A stretch of 52,282 nucleotides of DNA from Legionella sp. 515359 (GTDB lineage: Bacteria; Pseudomonadota; Gammaproteobacteria; Legionellales; Legionellaceae): NCBI GenBank assembly GCA_025941565.1, contig JAPCYN010000024.1, positions 1 through 52,282 of the forward strand. The letters run 5' to 3'. Shown piece after piece: positions 16,570 through 26,030 of this stretch (positions are counted from its first letter, which is position 1; each line of letters opens with the position of its first letter). The position numbers and the translations under genes were made by a program. The notes beneath the pieces were generated by a model that saw only the letters and a program-made list of their open reading frames with translations, was not told the origin of the DNA and searched no databases.

Positions 16570-17839
16570 ACGAATTCAAGCAATACGAGGAATGAATGAT
16601 GTTTTGCCTGATGCAACGTCATTGTGGCGTTCTATTGAGCAGATATTTGCGAGTGTGTTGTCGAGTTATGGCTATCAGGAAATACGTTTTCCACTTATTG
16701 AAAGTACTCAATTATTTAAGCGGACTATCGGCGAGGTAACTGATATAGTCGAAAAAGAAATGTACACTTTTAATGACTTAAATGGTGACAGTATTACCTT
16801 AAGACCGGAAGGGACAGCGGGTTGTGTTCGTGCTTGTTTGCAAAATGGACTGTTACATAATCAGCAACAAAAACTGTGGTACATGGGACCAATGTTTCGT
16901 CATGAGCGACCACAGAAGGGACGATATAGACAATTTAATCAATTAGGTGTTGAGGCATTTGGCATGCCTGGCGCCATGGTTGAATTGGAATTGATTTCCA
17001 TGTGTCGTAAGTTTTGGGAACAATTAGGATTTGCGAATTTTGTTCAATTGCAAGTAAATACATTAGGTGAATTAACTGAACGTCAGCGTTATAAAAAAGT
17101 TCTCGTTGAATATTTGACTGATCATGAAAATCAACTGGATGAAGACAGCAAACGGAGGTTAACTCGCAATCCATTACGTATTTTGGACAGTAAAAATCCG
17201 GAAATGCAGCAATTATTGGCTAATGCGCCTAAGTTGATTGATGTTCTTGATGAGAAAAGCCGCGAACACTTTCAGTTTTTCTGTGCTGGCCTGGATGCAT
17301 TACAAGTACCTTATGTAGTTAATCCCGTTTTGGTCAGAGGCCTTGATTATTACGGACATACTGTGTTTGAGTGGGTTACTGATAAATTAGGGAGTCAAGC
17401 TACAGTCTGTGCTGGAGGGCGATACGATATATTGGTGGAACAATTAGGCGGCAACCCAACGCCTGCAGTAGGTTTTGCATTAGGTATTGAAAGAATATAC
17501 TTGCTCATGGAAACATTGAGTCTTCTGAAGCAAGAGTGTAAAAGGAACGCGCTGTATGTTATTGCGGTCAATGATCAGGCAGTGGTACGAGGCCTCGTGA
17601 TTTCTGAATTAATACGTAGTGCTTATCCAGAAATTGAAGTCTTAGTAAACACCGCCGGTGGTAGCTTTAAAAGTCAATTCAAAAAAGCAGATAAAAGTGG
17701 TGCGCGCTTGGCTTTGATTTTAGGTGAAGATGAATTGGCTAATGAGCAAATCAGTATTAAAGATTTACGTGATGAAGCGGAGCAAATTACTGTAGATCAA
17801 AATAGGATCAATCAGATTTTAAAAGATTATTTAGTGTGA
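16562..17839 (+). CDS. hisS: Histidyl-tRNA synthetase
   Basis: HisS charges tRNA-His. Class II motifs are present: motif 2 FRHERPQKGRYRQFNQLG (about 112), histidine-specific LVRGLDYYGHTVFEW (about 258) and AGGRYDILVEQLGG (about 283), and motif 3 VGFALGIERIYLL (about 302). The C-terminal anticodon-binding domain follows (ALYVIAVNDQAV, VLVNTAGGSFKSQFKKADKS). The start is GTG at 16562, inside the end of rodZ, so translation is probably coupled. Length (425) matches E. coli (424). Confidence 0.97.
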   Translation: MAERIQAIRGMNDVLPDATSLWRSIEQIFASVLSSYGYQEIRFPLIESTQLFKRTIGEVTDIVEKEMYTFNDLNGDSITLRPEGTAGCVRACLQNGLLHNQQQKLWYMGPMFRHERPQKGRYRQFNQLGVEAFGMPGAMVELELISMCRKFWEQLGFANFVQLQVNTLGELTERQRYKKVLVEYLTDHENQLDEDSKRRLTRNPLRILDSKNPEMQQLLANAPKLIDVLDEKSREHFQFFCAGLDALQVPYVVNPVLVRGLDYYGHTVFEWVTDKLGSQATVCAGGRYDILVEQLGGNPTPAVGFALGIERIYLLMETLSLLKQECKRNALYVIAVNDQAVVRGLVISELIRSAYPEIEVLVNTAGGSFKSQFKKADKSGARLALILGEDELANEQISIKDLRDEAEQITVDQNRINQILKDYLV

Positions 17840-17854
17840 GTGCAGGAGAATGTT

Positions 17855-18529
17855 ATGTCAGTGTATATGACTGAAGAGGAACAATTAGAATCGATAAAAA
17901 AATGGTGGAAGCAATACGGTAATCTAGTCACCGTAGTATTATCGCTTGTACTCTTTGGCATTGCCGGATATCGATATTTGCTTTGGCATCAGGAAAAACT
18001 TAACCAACAGGCTTCTGTTGCTTATGAGCAAATGATGGTTGCTCTTTCAAATCAAAACATCAAAGCAGTAAGAGCCTATGCTAATGAATTGACTCAGGAA
18101 CACAGCCGTACAGTTTATGCCGATGCGGCTCATATGACATTGGCAAAAATATATGTATCAAAAAATAAACTGGACAAAGCTACAGAAGAGCTGCAAGCTG
18201 TTGCTACGAACAGTAAAGTATCGACTTTAAAGCAAATTGCTAAAATCCGTATTGCACGTATTTTTGCAGCAGAAAAATCTTATACAAATGCTCTTAAAGA
18301 GCTGAGCAGCGTTGATGATAATACTTATTTACCGGTCATAAATGAGTTGAAAGGTGATATTTATGGAGCAACGGGTCAATATCAGGAAGCCATGAACTCT
18401 TATAAGCTGGCTTTAGACGAAGTAAAAAACAATGGGATGGGTAATTTATTTTTAGAAATGAAAACTAATGCGATAGCAAGTAAATCGCACTCGATGATTT
18501 CTGAAGATAAAAAAGTAGAGTCTACATAA
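17855..18529 (+). CDS. yfgM: YfgM-like ancillary SecYEG translocon protein (TPR)
   Basis: YfgM is an inner-membrane protein with a periplasmic TPR domain that works with PpiD near the SecYEG translocon. The N-terminus MSVYMTEEEQLESIKKWWKQ is the family's cytoplasmic segment, followed by a membrane helix (LVTVVLSLVLFGIAGYRYLLW) and TPR-like helices to the end. I start at ATG 17855 because AGGAG lies 6 bases upstream; an earlier GTG at 17840 has none. The gene lies 15 bases after hisS and before bamB, its conserved position. E. coli YfgM has 206 residues; here there are 224. Confidence 0.88.
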   Translation: MSVYMTEEEQLESIKKWWKQYGNLVTVVLSLVLFGIAGYRYLLWHQEKLNQQASVAYEQMMVALSNQNIKAVRAYANELTQEHSRTVYADAAHMTLAKIYVSKNKLDKATEELQAVATNSKVSTLKQIAKIRIARIFAAEKSYTNALKELSSVDDNTYLPVINELKGDIYGATGQYQEAMNSYKLALDEVKNNGMGNLFLEMKTNAIASKSHSMISEDKKVEST

Positions 18530-18660
18530 TTTTTTGTTGTTGCCATGGTATGGTGCGGTAGAACTTATAAGTTTCGCTACGCTACCCAGGCTAAAATTTA
18601 AATGTGGATGCAATGGATGCTTTTATTGATATATATGTAAAAATTTGAGGTTTAATTTTC

Positions 18661-19815
18661 ATGAAAGTGAAATTATTTATTTTAATTCTCTGTACCGTAA
18701 TTCAAGGATGCTCAAAACTTGATGATTATATGTTGGGTAAAGACAACACACCAAAACCCAAAGAACTCAAGCAAATTAAGGATAAAATTAAAGTCGAACC
18801 CAATTGGACTGTAGCTGCTGGTAAGTCATCTAAAAACAAAGAATATTTAAGACTGAAGCCAGTTGTTAGCGGTGGAGTTATTTACACCGCAGATACCAGT
18901 GGATTAGTCCAAGCCATAAATAAGCATAATGGTGAAGTGAAATGGACTACGGCACTGAAACATGGTTTGGTTAGCGGTCCTGCTGTAGCCAGTGGACATA
19001 TTGCGGTGGGGACTAATAACTCTTCATTGGTTGTTCTAAATAAGAGCAATGGTAACAAGTTGTGGCAAACAAAGGTAACCGGTGAAATTTTATCACCACC
19101 AACTATTATAGCTGGAAAGGTCATCGTGAAGACGATCGACGGTAGAGTTTATGCATTTAATGCAGCAGACGGCAAACAAATGTGGATGACAGAACATGGT
19201 TCACCCAGTTTAATCCTTAAAGCAAGTTCATCACCTGTTGCCATGGGTAATTTGGTGTTGATTGGTTTTTCAGATGGAAAATTGGATGCATTGGATGTAA
19301 AAACAGGACGCGTAATGTGGCAGCGAAGCATCGCTTACGCATCAGGCTCAAGTGATGTGGAACGATTAGTTGATATCGATGCAGATCCCATTGTGGAAAA
19401 TAATGTGGTATATCTTGCGAGTTATCAGGGTTATATTGGCGCATTGTCTTTGTCAGATGGGCAATTTATCTGGAGAAAACCAGGCTCTGTTTATAAAAAT
19501 ATGGTCCTAAGTGGTAATACTTTGTATCTAACTGATAGTCATGATATCGTTTGGTCTATTGATAAGCGTAACGGCCAAGTCAATTGGAAGCAGACCGGCT
19601 TAAAGGCGAGAGTTTTAACTGAACCTGCATTGATTAAAAATGATTTAGTCGTAGGTGATAAAACTGGCTATCTACATTTTATTGATGCCCAAACAGGTGA
19701 AATTATAGGTCGTTCTAAAGTTTCAGGTGGCGTCAGTATTTCTCCTAGTGTGATTGGAAGAAAGTTATATGTATTAACAGACAACGGAATGCTCAATCAA
19801 TTATCTGTGAGTTAA
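18661..19815 (+). CDS. bamB: Outer membrane assembly lipoprotein BamB
   Basis: BamB is the beta-propeller lipoprotein of the BAM complex that folds outer-membrane proteins. The signal peptide ends in VIQGC, with the lipidated Cys at residue 17. Eight PQQ-type blade repeats follow, each with a tryptophan-docking GxxxW core (NGEVKWTT, NGNKLWQT, DGKQMWMT, TGRVMWQR, DGQFIWRK, NGQVNWKQ). The family signature RLVDIDADPIVENNVVYLASYQGYIGAL is intact, split here only in quotation. The length (384) is normal. It lies 131 bases after yfgM and 3 bases before der. A lone CTACCCAGG half-repeat lies in the gap before it. Confidence 0.94.
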   Translation: MKVKLFILILCTVIQGCSKLDDYMLGKDNTPKPKELKQIKDKIKVEPNWTVAAGKSSKNKEYLRLKPVVSGGVIYTADTSGLVQAINKHNGEVKWTTALKHGLVSGPAVASGHIAVGTNNSSLVVLNKSNGNKLWQTKVTGEILSPPTIIAGKVIVKTIDGRVYAFNAADGKQMWMTEHGSPSLILKASSSPVAMGNLVLIGFSDGKLDALDVKTGRVMWQRSIAYASGSSDVERLVDIDADPIVENNVVYLASYQGYIGALSLSDGQFIWRKPGSVYKNMVLSGNTLYLTDSHDIVWSIDKRNGQVNWKQTGLKARVLTEPALIKNDLVVGDKTGYLHFIDAQTGEIIGRSKVSGGVSISPSVIGRKLYVLTDNGMLNQLSVS

Positions 19816-19818
19816 TAA

Positions 19819-21219
19819 ATGATCCCTGTGATTGCACTTGTTGGGCGTCCTAATGTGGGTAAGTCTACTTTATTTAATAGATTGACCAAGACGCAAGATG
19901 CACTTGTTGCTGACTTTCCTGGCTTAACTCGCGACAGACAGTATGGCCAAGCATTGCATGATGATAAACACTATATCGTTGTAGATACAGGTGGTATTGG
20001 TGTTGACGATATTGCCGTTGATAATTTAATGTCCAAACAATCAGAAATAGCGCTTAGTGAGGCTGATATTGTACTTTTTTTAGTTGATGGACGCTCGGGA
20101 TTGACTGGAATTGATGAAAAAATTGCCAATAATTTGCGTAAATTAAATAAAAAAGTACATCTTGTAGTTAATAAAACTGAAGAGATGGATGATGATGTTG
20201 TTTGCGCTGATTTTCACTCCTTAGGTATTGCTGATATTCACTCGATTTCTTCATCACATGGCAGTGGTATTAGAACATTACTCAACGAAGTTTTATCTCC
20301 CTTTGCGGCTCAAGTTGATGAAGTCGAAGAAGATAATGCGATTAAAATTGCCTTTGCCGGTCGTCCCAATGTCGGAAAATCAACGTTAATTAATCGGATT
20401 TTGGGCGAGGAAAGGGTCGTTGTTTATGATATGCCCGGTACAACAAGAGACAGTATTGCGATTCCCTTTGTTAGGGATGAACAAAAATATGTTCTGATTG
20501 ATACCGCGGGGGTACGCAGAAAATCTCGAGTTGATGAAAAGGTAGAAAAATTTTCTGTAATTAAGACGCTACAAGCCATTGAAAAATCCAACGTATGTTT
20601 GCAACTTCTAGATGCTCGAGAAGGTATTACAGATCAGGATATGAATTTGCTTGGCTTTATTATTGAATCCGGTAAAGCTTTAGTCATCGCAGTGAATAAG
20701 TGGGATGGCTTAGATGAAGAGCATAAGGAAAATGTAAAAAGCGAATTATCAAGAAGATTACATTTTGCCAATTTTGCAAAAATTCGATTTATATCAGCCT
20801 TACATGGCAGTGGTGTTGGTGGTTTATTTAAAGACATAAATGAAGCTTATGCTTCAGCTGTCCAATCTTTTTCGACTCCTAGATTAACTCGCTTACTACA
20901 AGATATTAGCACGAAACATACTCCACCCTGTGTGAGCGGGCGCAGGATAAAATTGCGCTATGCTCATCTTGGTGGCCACAATCCACCAGTGATTGTGATT
21001 CATGGGAATCAGTTGACTGAATTACCTGATAGCTACAGACGTTATCTTAGTAATGAATTTATTAAGCATCTGGGGTTGGTTGGAACTCCTTTAAAACTGG
21101 AGTTTAAAGGTGGAGCAAATCCCTTTGCAGATAAAAAAAATAAATTATCACAACGACAAGTAAATAAGAAAAGAAGATTAATGAGTCATATCAAAAAGAA
21201 AGCAAAAAGAAAAAAATAG
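19819..21219 (+). CDS. der: Ribosome-associated double GTPase Der (EngA)
   Basis: Der is required for 50S subunit maturation. It has two tandem GTPase domains: the first P-loop [15 protein letters not shown] at residues 8-22 with DTGG and NKTE, the second P-loop [15 protein letters not shown] near 182-196 with DTAG and NKWD. A KH-like C-terminal domain follows ([21 protein letters not shown]), ending in a lysine-rich tail ([17 protein letters not shown]). The length (466) is typical. It begins 3 bases after the bamB stop and ends the rlmN-der block. An inverted repeat follows it. Confidence 0.96.
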   Translation: MIPVIALVGRPNVGKSTLFNRLTKTQDALVADFPGLTRDRQYGQALHDDKHYIVVDTGGIGVDDIAVDNLMSKQSEIALSEADIVLFLVDGRSGLTGIDEKIANNLRKLNKKVHLVVNKTEEMDDDVVCADFHSLGIADIHSISSSHGSGIRTLLNEVLSPFAAQVDEVEEDNAIKIAFAGRPNVGKSTLINRILGEERVVVYDMPGTTRDSIAIPFVRDEQKYVLIDTAGVRRKSRVDEKVEKFSVIKTLQAIEKSNVCLQLLDAREGITDQDMNLLGFIIESGKALVIAVNKWDGLDEEHKENVKSELSRRLHFANFAKIRFISALHGSGVGGLFKDINEAYASAVQSFSTPRLTRLLQDISTKHTPPCVSGRRIKLRYAHLGGHNPPVIVIHGNQLTELPDSYRRYLSNEFIKHLGLVGTPLKLEFKGGANPFADKKNKLSQRQVNKKRRLMSHIKKKAKRKK

Positions 21220-21264
21220 TAAGTTGTTTGTTTTGATTTCAATATATAAAAACTGTAGCCTTAA

Positions 21265-21336
21265 TGCAGCGTAGCCGAGTTCGAGTTTTCTGGGCTTAAA
21301 TAGACTTCTCAATCTCGCGTTCTCGGCTACACTGCA
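21265..21336. terminator. 15-bp inverted repeat between converging der and the nucleotide operon
   Basis: TGCAGCGTAGCCGAG at 21265-21279 and CTCGGCTACACTGCA at 21322-21336 pair in 14 of 15 positions. The odd pair is C-A on plus-strand RNA but G-U on minus-strand RNA, so the minus transcript pairs better. The 42-base loop holds further short complements (TTCGAG/CTCGCG). There is no T-run. It lies between convergent genes and may protect or end both transcripts. It resembles other CGTAGC-rich gaps in the window. Confidence 0.55.
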
Positions 21337-21371
21337 CTAATGCTAAAATGTACTTAGCTGCGGTTTGGTAG

Positions 21372-22235
21372 TTAATTGTCAAAGTTTCCTGCTTTATAGA
21401 GCGCCCGACATTGGGCAATAATTTGTTTCATTCTTGCAGTACCAATATTTAACTTATTAAGAAGGTTAGGATTTTCACCAATTGTTTTGCACAAGAGTAT
21501 GTTTTCTCCAAGTAGCACTTCAATCTCTGCTTTTGTAAGATTGGTGATGCAGGTAATGGGATATAAACCAGAAAACTCAATTAATTCTTTTAAACTGCCT
21601 TTTTGCGGATAATCCCAGCCAATTAGATGCAAACCGGCACACTGACCGTATTGTATTGCATCGTTGGTAAAGCGAGTATTGGTCACGACCCAGATTTTGA
21701 GTACCTCTCCAGCTTTTTTAGTATAAGCGTGTTCTATATCAAGAAATCGTGCTTTGATATACAAGGTGATTTTTACATCACTAGCAAGACCCAGGCGATT
21801 ATGGTATTTGCATTCGACAAAGACATGTTCATTATGGCGTTCTCCAACCACATCCACTTCATGATTGACGCAATATCCCTTGATAATTTGATTATTGAGT
21901 ACTTTAAATCCTTGGTGGCGCATGATTTCAGCAACAAATTTTTCAAAGGGATATCCAGAAAATCCAAGCTGCATAATTGCGCGCTTTAGATGATATTTTC
22001 CAGCGATGCTTTTTGACTCATTGCGTAGAAGACGAAATGCAATCCGATAAATTTCATGTGTTGTCATTCCTTCGACTACAGATTGTGATACTTCATTAAC
22101 AATTTTATTGATGAGCGGTTCATCTGCTCCAACACGTTTTAATGACCGATAGATACGTTGGGGATCAAATGGAGCTTTCTCTCCAGAAGATTTGATAATA
22201 TTAATAGGGCTTATATCCGTAGTAGTTTTATCCAT
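21372..22235 (-). CDS. ATP-cone plus Mrr-type nuclease fusion protein
   Basis: Residues about 10-92 form an ATP-cone (INIIKSSGEKAPFDPQRIYRSL to LKRAIMQLG), the ATP/dATP-sensing module known from ribonucleotide reductase and NrdR. Residues about 95-215 form a PD-(D/E)xK nuclease of the Mrr/restriction type: GYPFEKFVAEIMRHQGF, then VNHEVDVVGE with the metal-binding Asp, VFVECKYH with the ExK pair, and KIWVVTNTRFTNDAIQYG. The tail (LLNKLNIGTARMKQIIAQC) looks like a helix-hairpin-helix. Both active-site elements are intact. The protein may cut DNA or RNA when adenylate levels change; the substrate is unknown. It is the last gene of the operon and overlaps the PRPP-synthetase-like gene by 8 bases. 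No methylase is nearby, which argues against a classical restriction system. Confidence 0.85.
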   Translation of the reverse strand: MDKTTTDISPINIIKSSGEKAPFDPQRIYRSLKRVGADEPLINKIVNEVSQSVVEGMTTHEIYRIAFRLLRNESKSIAGKYHLKRAIMQLGFSGYPFEKFVAEIMRHQGFKVLNNQIIKGYCVNHEVDVVGERHNEHVFVECKYHNRLGLASDVKITLYIKARFLDIEHAYTKKAGEVLKIWVVTNTRFTNDAIQYGQCAGLHLIGWDYPQKGSLKELIEFSGLYPITCITNLTKAEIEVLLGENILLCKTIGENPNLLNKLNIGTARMKQIIAQCRALYKAGNFDN

Positions 22236-23130
22236 TTAGAGCATCCCACTTAAGCAAAAAATCAATAATATTATTACTGATGTCAATGTTATTTGATGTA
22301 TGAGGAATTGTATTACAGGTAATGAGCATAGCTATATGAGAAGCTAAAAGCTTTTGATATGCATCTCCCGCAAAAACAGCATGGACACCAATACAAACAG
22401 CTGGCGCCATATTTAATGAATTTAGATGTTTTAATGTTTCTATCATCGTCATTCCGGTAGAGATAATGTCATCAATAAGGATTGGTGTTGCATTGGGGTA
22501 TTGATTTATCCTTGGAATTGAAATTGCAACTTGCGTGTCACTTTTCCTATTTTTTTCCAAAATAGTAAATGGTGCAGAAGATTGTTGGGCAATTGTTTCT
22601 ACCCATTGGATGCTTTCCGAATCAGGGCCAATAAGAAGGGGATTGGGTATATGTTGATGAATCCAGGAAGAAATCTCATTTGTCACATGAAGTGCTGTTG
22701 TCGGTATATCATAAATTGCACTTAAATTGTTCCAGCGATGTAAATGCGGATCAATGGTGAGCAAGCAGTCAAAATAAGAGGAAATCAGTTGCGCAAAATA
22801 GATAGAAGTAATACCTTGACCTGGTTCGAATACCTTATCTTGACGCATATAGGTAAGATAAGGAGCTACTAATACTATTTTGGATGCACCTAAAAATTTG
22901 GCTGTTTGTGCAGCAAATAAAAGAGGTAGGATTTTCGAATTGGGATGGACTAAATTGGCAACAAAAATAACAATTCGTTTTGCTACATCAGATTCAATTT
23001 TTACTAAAATTTCCTCATCAGGAAATTGATGAAAATTGATTTTTCCTAACTCATAATTACAGTTTTTCTGAATTGTGCTTGTCAATTCATCCTGTCCAAA
23101 TAATGAAAAAATAATGGCATTTTTTTTCAT
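22228..23130 (-). CDS. PRPP-synthetase-like protein (second ribose-phosphate pyrophosphokinase homologue)
   Basis: The 300-residue protein belongs to the ribose-phosphate diphosphokinase family, which makes PRPP from ribose 5-phosphate and ATP. Visible motifs are FHQFPDEEILVKI (N-terminal), APYLTYMRQDKVFEPGQ (catalytic region), TIDPHLHRWNNL, the flexible-loop position EKNRKSDTQV, and the ribose-phosphate loop TPILIDDIISTGMTM. It is shorter than the housekeeping Prs (about 315), and several usual residues differ (FPDEE for FSDGE, PHLHR for LHAPQ). In these features it looks more like archaeal or divergent Prs proteins. Its neighbours, an AMP-phosphorylase-like enzyme and nucleases, suggest it acts in a salvage route rather than bulk PRPP supply. 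Translation overlaps both neighbours (4 and 8 bases). Confidence 0.85.
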   Translation of the reverse strand: MKKNAIIFSLFGQDELTSTIQKNCNYELGKINFHQFPDEEILVKIESDVAKRIVIFVANLVHPNSKILPLLFAAQTAKFLGASKIVLVAPYLTYMRQDKVFEPGQGITSIYFAQLISSYFDCLLTIDPHLHRWNNLSAIYDIPTTALHVTNEISSWIHQHIPNPLLIGPDSESIQWVETIAQQSSAPFTILEKNRKSDTQVAISIPRINQYPNATPILIDDIISTGMTMIETLKHLNSLNMAPAVCIGVHAVFAGDAYQKLLASHIAMLITCNTIPHTSNNIDISNNIIDFLLKWDALNG

Positions 23131-24638
23131 ATACTGGCCTCAATTTGGAATACTTCATGACCCTGTTTCAGGAAATCAAGAGCATAATTGAGCTCGCTTC
23201 GCGTTTCAGCATGGATTCGAAAAAGGGGTTGGGATTTTTGGACTATTGAATGGAGCGGGGTTAAGAGTTCAACACCTGCTGCTTTTGATTTTGGTGCACC
23301 TGCTAATTTAGCCAATTGAGAAATGTGCCGGTTATCAATATTAATAATAGTACCTGAAAGTTTTGACTCAATAGTGTGAATTACAGGTGCTGTTTTAATC
23401 TCACGTAAACCTCCTTGAGCTCTGCAAATTGCTTCAAATTTAGCTAATGCTTTGCGACTATCAAGAAGGTGAGTCGCAATGTTCAATCCTTGCCCTGGTA
23501 AAACCTGAGGAGAAAACTCTATGATATGACTTGCTAATACTAAAGCATGTTCACGTAAATCCTGTGGCGCATGTTTATCGCAATTTAAAACGGATAATAC
23601 ATCAAGGGCCTCAAGAACAGGTCCTATTCCACGACCTACTGGTTGAGAGCCATCACTGAGTATTACTTTTATTTTGATATCAAATTCTTCCGCAATGAAT
23701 TTCAATAACTTTTTTAGCGAGTTAGCTCGTTCAATTGAACGAACCTTGGCTGTGGTTCCTACGGGCATATCAATGACAAGATGATTTGAGCCTGCTGCAA
23801 TTTTTTTTGATAAAATCGAAGCGACCATTTGTCCTTCGCTATCAATATTAGCAGTTCTCTCGATGCGGATAAGTAAATCATCCGCAGGGCTTAATGCCAT
23901 GGAACCGCCCCAAACCAGGCAACCATTTTCTTGTTCAACAACCTTTTTCATTTCATTGATGCTCAGATCTACATTAGTGAACACTTCCATCGTATCTGCG
24001 GTTCCAGCGGGTGAAGTGATAGCGCGAGAAGAGGTTTTAGGAATAATCAAGCCAAAGGCCGCAACAATGGAGACAACAATGGGTGTGGTACGGTTCCCTG
24101 GTAAACCGCCCACAGAATGTTTATCCACAATGAAGGGCAATTCCCATGATAATTGTTGACCTGAATTGGTCATTGCGCGGGTCAGATCAATAATTTCCTT
24201 TTTAGAGAGCCTGTTTCCGCCGCTAGCGGCTATATACATTGCAATATTAATATCAGAGAGTTTTCCTGATACCATGTCATTGATGATATGGGTTGTTTGT
24301 TCCGCAGTTAATTCATTTCCATAAATTTTTGAGCGGATGTAACTGAGAGAATCCAGTGGTTGTGGGTGTGTTACTGAAATTTTGTCACCTTCTTTTGCCG
24401 CGAGTAACTCCCATGCATAATTTGAAAGGCTTGCTTCATTATGTCTTAATAAATTGGTTTCAACGGTATTTAATGTGGCAACTATAGAACATTTATTAAG
24501 TATTACTTGAACGCGTGCCTGAGCAGTAAATCCCTCCGATTTACAAATGTAGCTGTCTTCACGCATATAAATTACGGGTTCTTTATGGGTATTAATACCC
24601 AAATATTTTAGCGTCAATGTGGTATGTTTTTCGCTCAT
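23127..24638 (-). CDS. AMP-phosphorylase/thymidine-phosphorylase family enzyme (type 2)
   Basis: The family splits nucleosides or nucleotides with phosphate. The glycosyltransferase core shows DKHSVGGLPGNRTTPIVV, the phosphate-binding signature (about residue 170), TSSRAITSPAGTADTMEV, and NGCLVWGGSMALSPADDLLI. The chain has 503 residues, against about 440 for ordinary thymidine phosphorylase, because an N-terminal domain of about 85 residues precedes the core. That architecture and length match archaeal AMP phosphorylase, which converts NMP plus phosphate to base plus ribose 1,5-bisphosphate. Bacterial members are usually annotated only as putative thymidine phosphorylase. The NMP activity is an inference from length and layout. 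It overlaps the genes on both sides by 4 bases. No RuBisCO or R15P isomerase, its archaeal partners, is nearby. Confidence 0.88.
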   Translation of the reverse strand: MSEKHTTLTLKYLGINTHKEPVIYMREDSYICKSEGFTAQARVQVILNKCSIVATLNTVETNLLRHNEASLSNYAWELLAAKEGDKISVTHPQPLDSLSYIRSKIYGNELTAEQTTHIINDMVSGKLSDINIAMYIAASGGNRLSKKEIIDLTRAMTNSGQQLSWELPFIVDKHSVGGLPGNRTTPIVVSIVAAFGLIIPKTSSRAITSPAGTADTMEVFTNVDLSINEMKKVVEQENGCLVWGGSMALSPADDLLIRIERTANIDSEGQMVASILSKKIAAGSNHLVIDMPVGTTAKVRSIERANSLKKLLKFIAEEFDIKIKVILSDGSQPVGRGIGPVLEALDVLSVLNCDKHAPQDLREHALVLASHIIEFSPQVLPGQGLNIATHLLDSRKALAKFEAICRAQGGLREIKTAPVIHTIESKLSGTIINIDNRHISQLAKLAGAPKSKAAGVELLTPLHSIVQKSQPLFRIHAETRSELNYALDFLKQGHEVFQIEASI

Positions 24639-25990
24639 AACTGCTCTTTTTGTCCATACTCAGGAACATTACATTGCCAACCCAGTTGTGTTTCAATTTT
24701 GTGTTTTAGGGATAAGGCAGCCTCTGGCTCTCCATGCGTTACAAATGTTTTTTTAGGTGGTTGTTGAAATTGTTTGAGCCAACCAAGTATCTCACCATAA
24801 TCTGCGTGCGCTGATGTACTGCGCATTGATTCCACCTGTGCCTTGATAGGGATGATTTTTCCGTGGGCTTCAATGAACTTCTTGCCTGCAAGTATCTCTG
24901 CACCCAGTGTCTCCTCAGCCTGGAATCCAGTGAATAAAAGGGTATTACGTGGATCTGATGCATAGGCTCTGATATGGAATACTATGCGACCACCAGAAGC
25001 CATGCCGCTTGCAGAAAGAATAATTTTGGGGGTTTTGTCAAAGTCCAAAGCTATCGATTCCTCTACTTTCTCTACATATGCGGCTACATCACAGAGCTCT
25101 TGGCATTGGGCTTGAGTTAAGCGAAGATCTTCTATGTGTTTGTATAAAATTTGCGTTGCATTAATCGCCATGGGACTGTCTAAATAGACAGGCACATCGG
25201 GAATTGCGTTTTCTTTTTTTAATTCAGAGAGATAATGCAATAATATTTGTGAACGTCCTACAGCAAATGCAGGAATAATGACGGAGCCGCCTCGATGAAT
25301 GGTTTTATTGATAATATTTTTTAAAGTCAGTTTGGGTGGTTCCTTTTCATGAAGGCGATCACCGTAGGTCGATTCCGTTACAAGATAATCAATCTGATTA
25401 ATTTCAGTTGGCTTTTTCATTACAGGATCATGCATTCGTCCCAGGTCGCCAGTAAAAAGAAGTGATGTATTCTGATGCTGTAACCTTACGAAAGATGAGC
25501 CAATAATATGTCCTGCAGGGATTAATTGAAAACTGATGTCGTCATGCAAATTGATTACTTTGTTGTATGCTTGAGGCTGAAAGAGTTGTAGTGCATTTTC
25601 TGCATCTGCAGCTGTATATAGAGGAAGGGCGGGGCGATGTTTGGAGTAATGATGTTCATTGGCGTGTCTGGCATCTTCCTCTTGTAAGTGAGCGCTGTCA
25701 GGCAATAATATGTTACATAAATCTTTAGTGCCATAGGTGCAATAGATTGGTTTATTAAAACCATTTTTAACTAAGAGGGGAAGATAGCCCGTGTGGTCAA
25801 TATGCGCATGGGTGAGAATAACAGCATCCAAGATTTCAGGATTGAATGGAAGGGGATTCCAATTTTTTAGACGTAACTCTTTAGGACCTTGGAAGAGGCC
25901 ACAATCGACCAAAATATTTTTTCCATTGAGTGAGAGAAGATATTTAGAACCTGTTACAGTTCCTGTGGCACCAAGAAACGTGATTTGCAT
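24635..25990 (-). CDS. Beta-CASP metallo-beta-lactamase RNA-processing nuclease
   Basis: The 451-residue protein has the zinc motif THAHIDHTGYLP (HxHxDH) near residue 60, TGDLGR near 177, and a beta-CASP insert with IIPAFAVGRSQILLHYL, DSPMAI and ILSASGMASGGR. The final metal-binding motif SAHADYGEIL is near residue 392. This is the CPSF73/RNase J-like exonuclease family annotated in bacteria as RNA-specificity factor or YsbB-type. Such enzymes degrade or process RNA, and some release nucleoside monophosphates. It overlaps the AMP-phosphorylase-like gene by 4 bases, which fits a supply of NMPs to that enzyme. The start ATG has AGGATT upstream. Substrate is not known. Confidence 0.88.
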   Translation of the reverse strand: MQITFLGATGTVTGSKYLLSLNGKNILVDCGLFQGPKELRLKNWNPLPFNPEILDAVILTHAHIDHTGYLPLLVKNGFNKPIYCTYGTKDLCNILLPDSAHLQEEDARHANEHHYSKHRPALPLYTAADAENALQLFQPQAYNKVINLHDDISFQLIPAGHIIGSSFVRLQHQNTSLLFTGDLGRMHDPVMKKPTEINQIDYLVTESTYGDRLHEKEPPKLTLKNIINKTIHRGGSVIIPAFAVGRSQILLHYLSELKKENAIPDVPVYLDSPMAINATQILYKHIEDLRLTQAQCQELCDVAAYVEKVEESIALDFDKTPKIILSASGMASGGRIVFHIRAYASDPRNTLLFTGFQAEETLGAEILAGKKFIEAHGKIIPIKAQVESMRSTSAHADYGEILGWLKQFQQPPKKTFVTHGEPEAALSLKHKIETQLGWQCNVPEYGQKEQL

Positions 25991-26030
25991 AATTAATCCT
26001 TTAATAACAGCCCTGATTAAAAATTAATTT

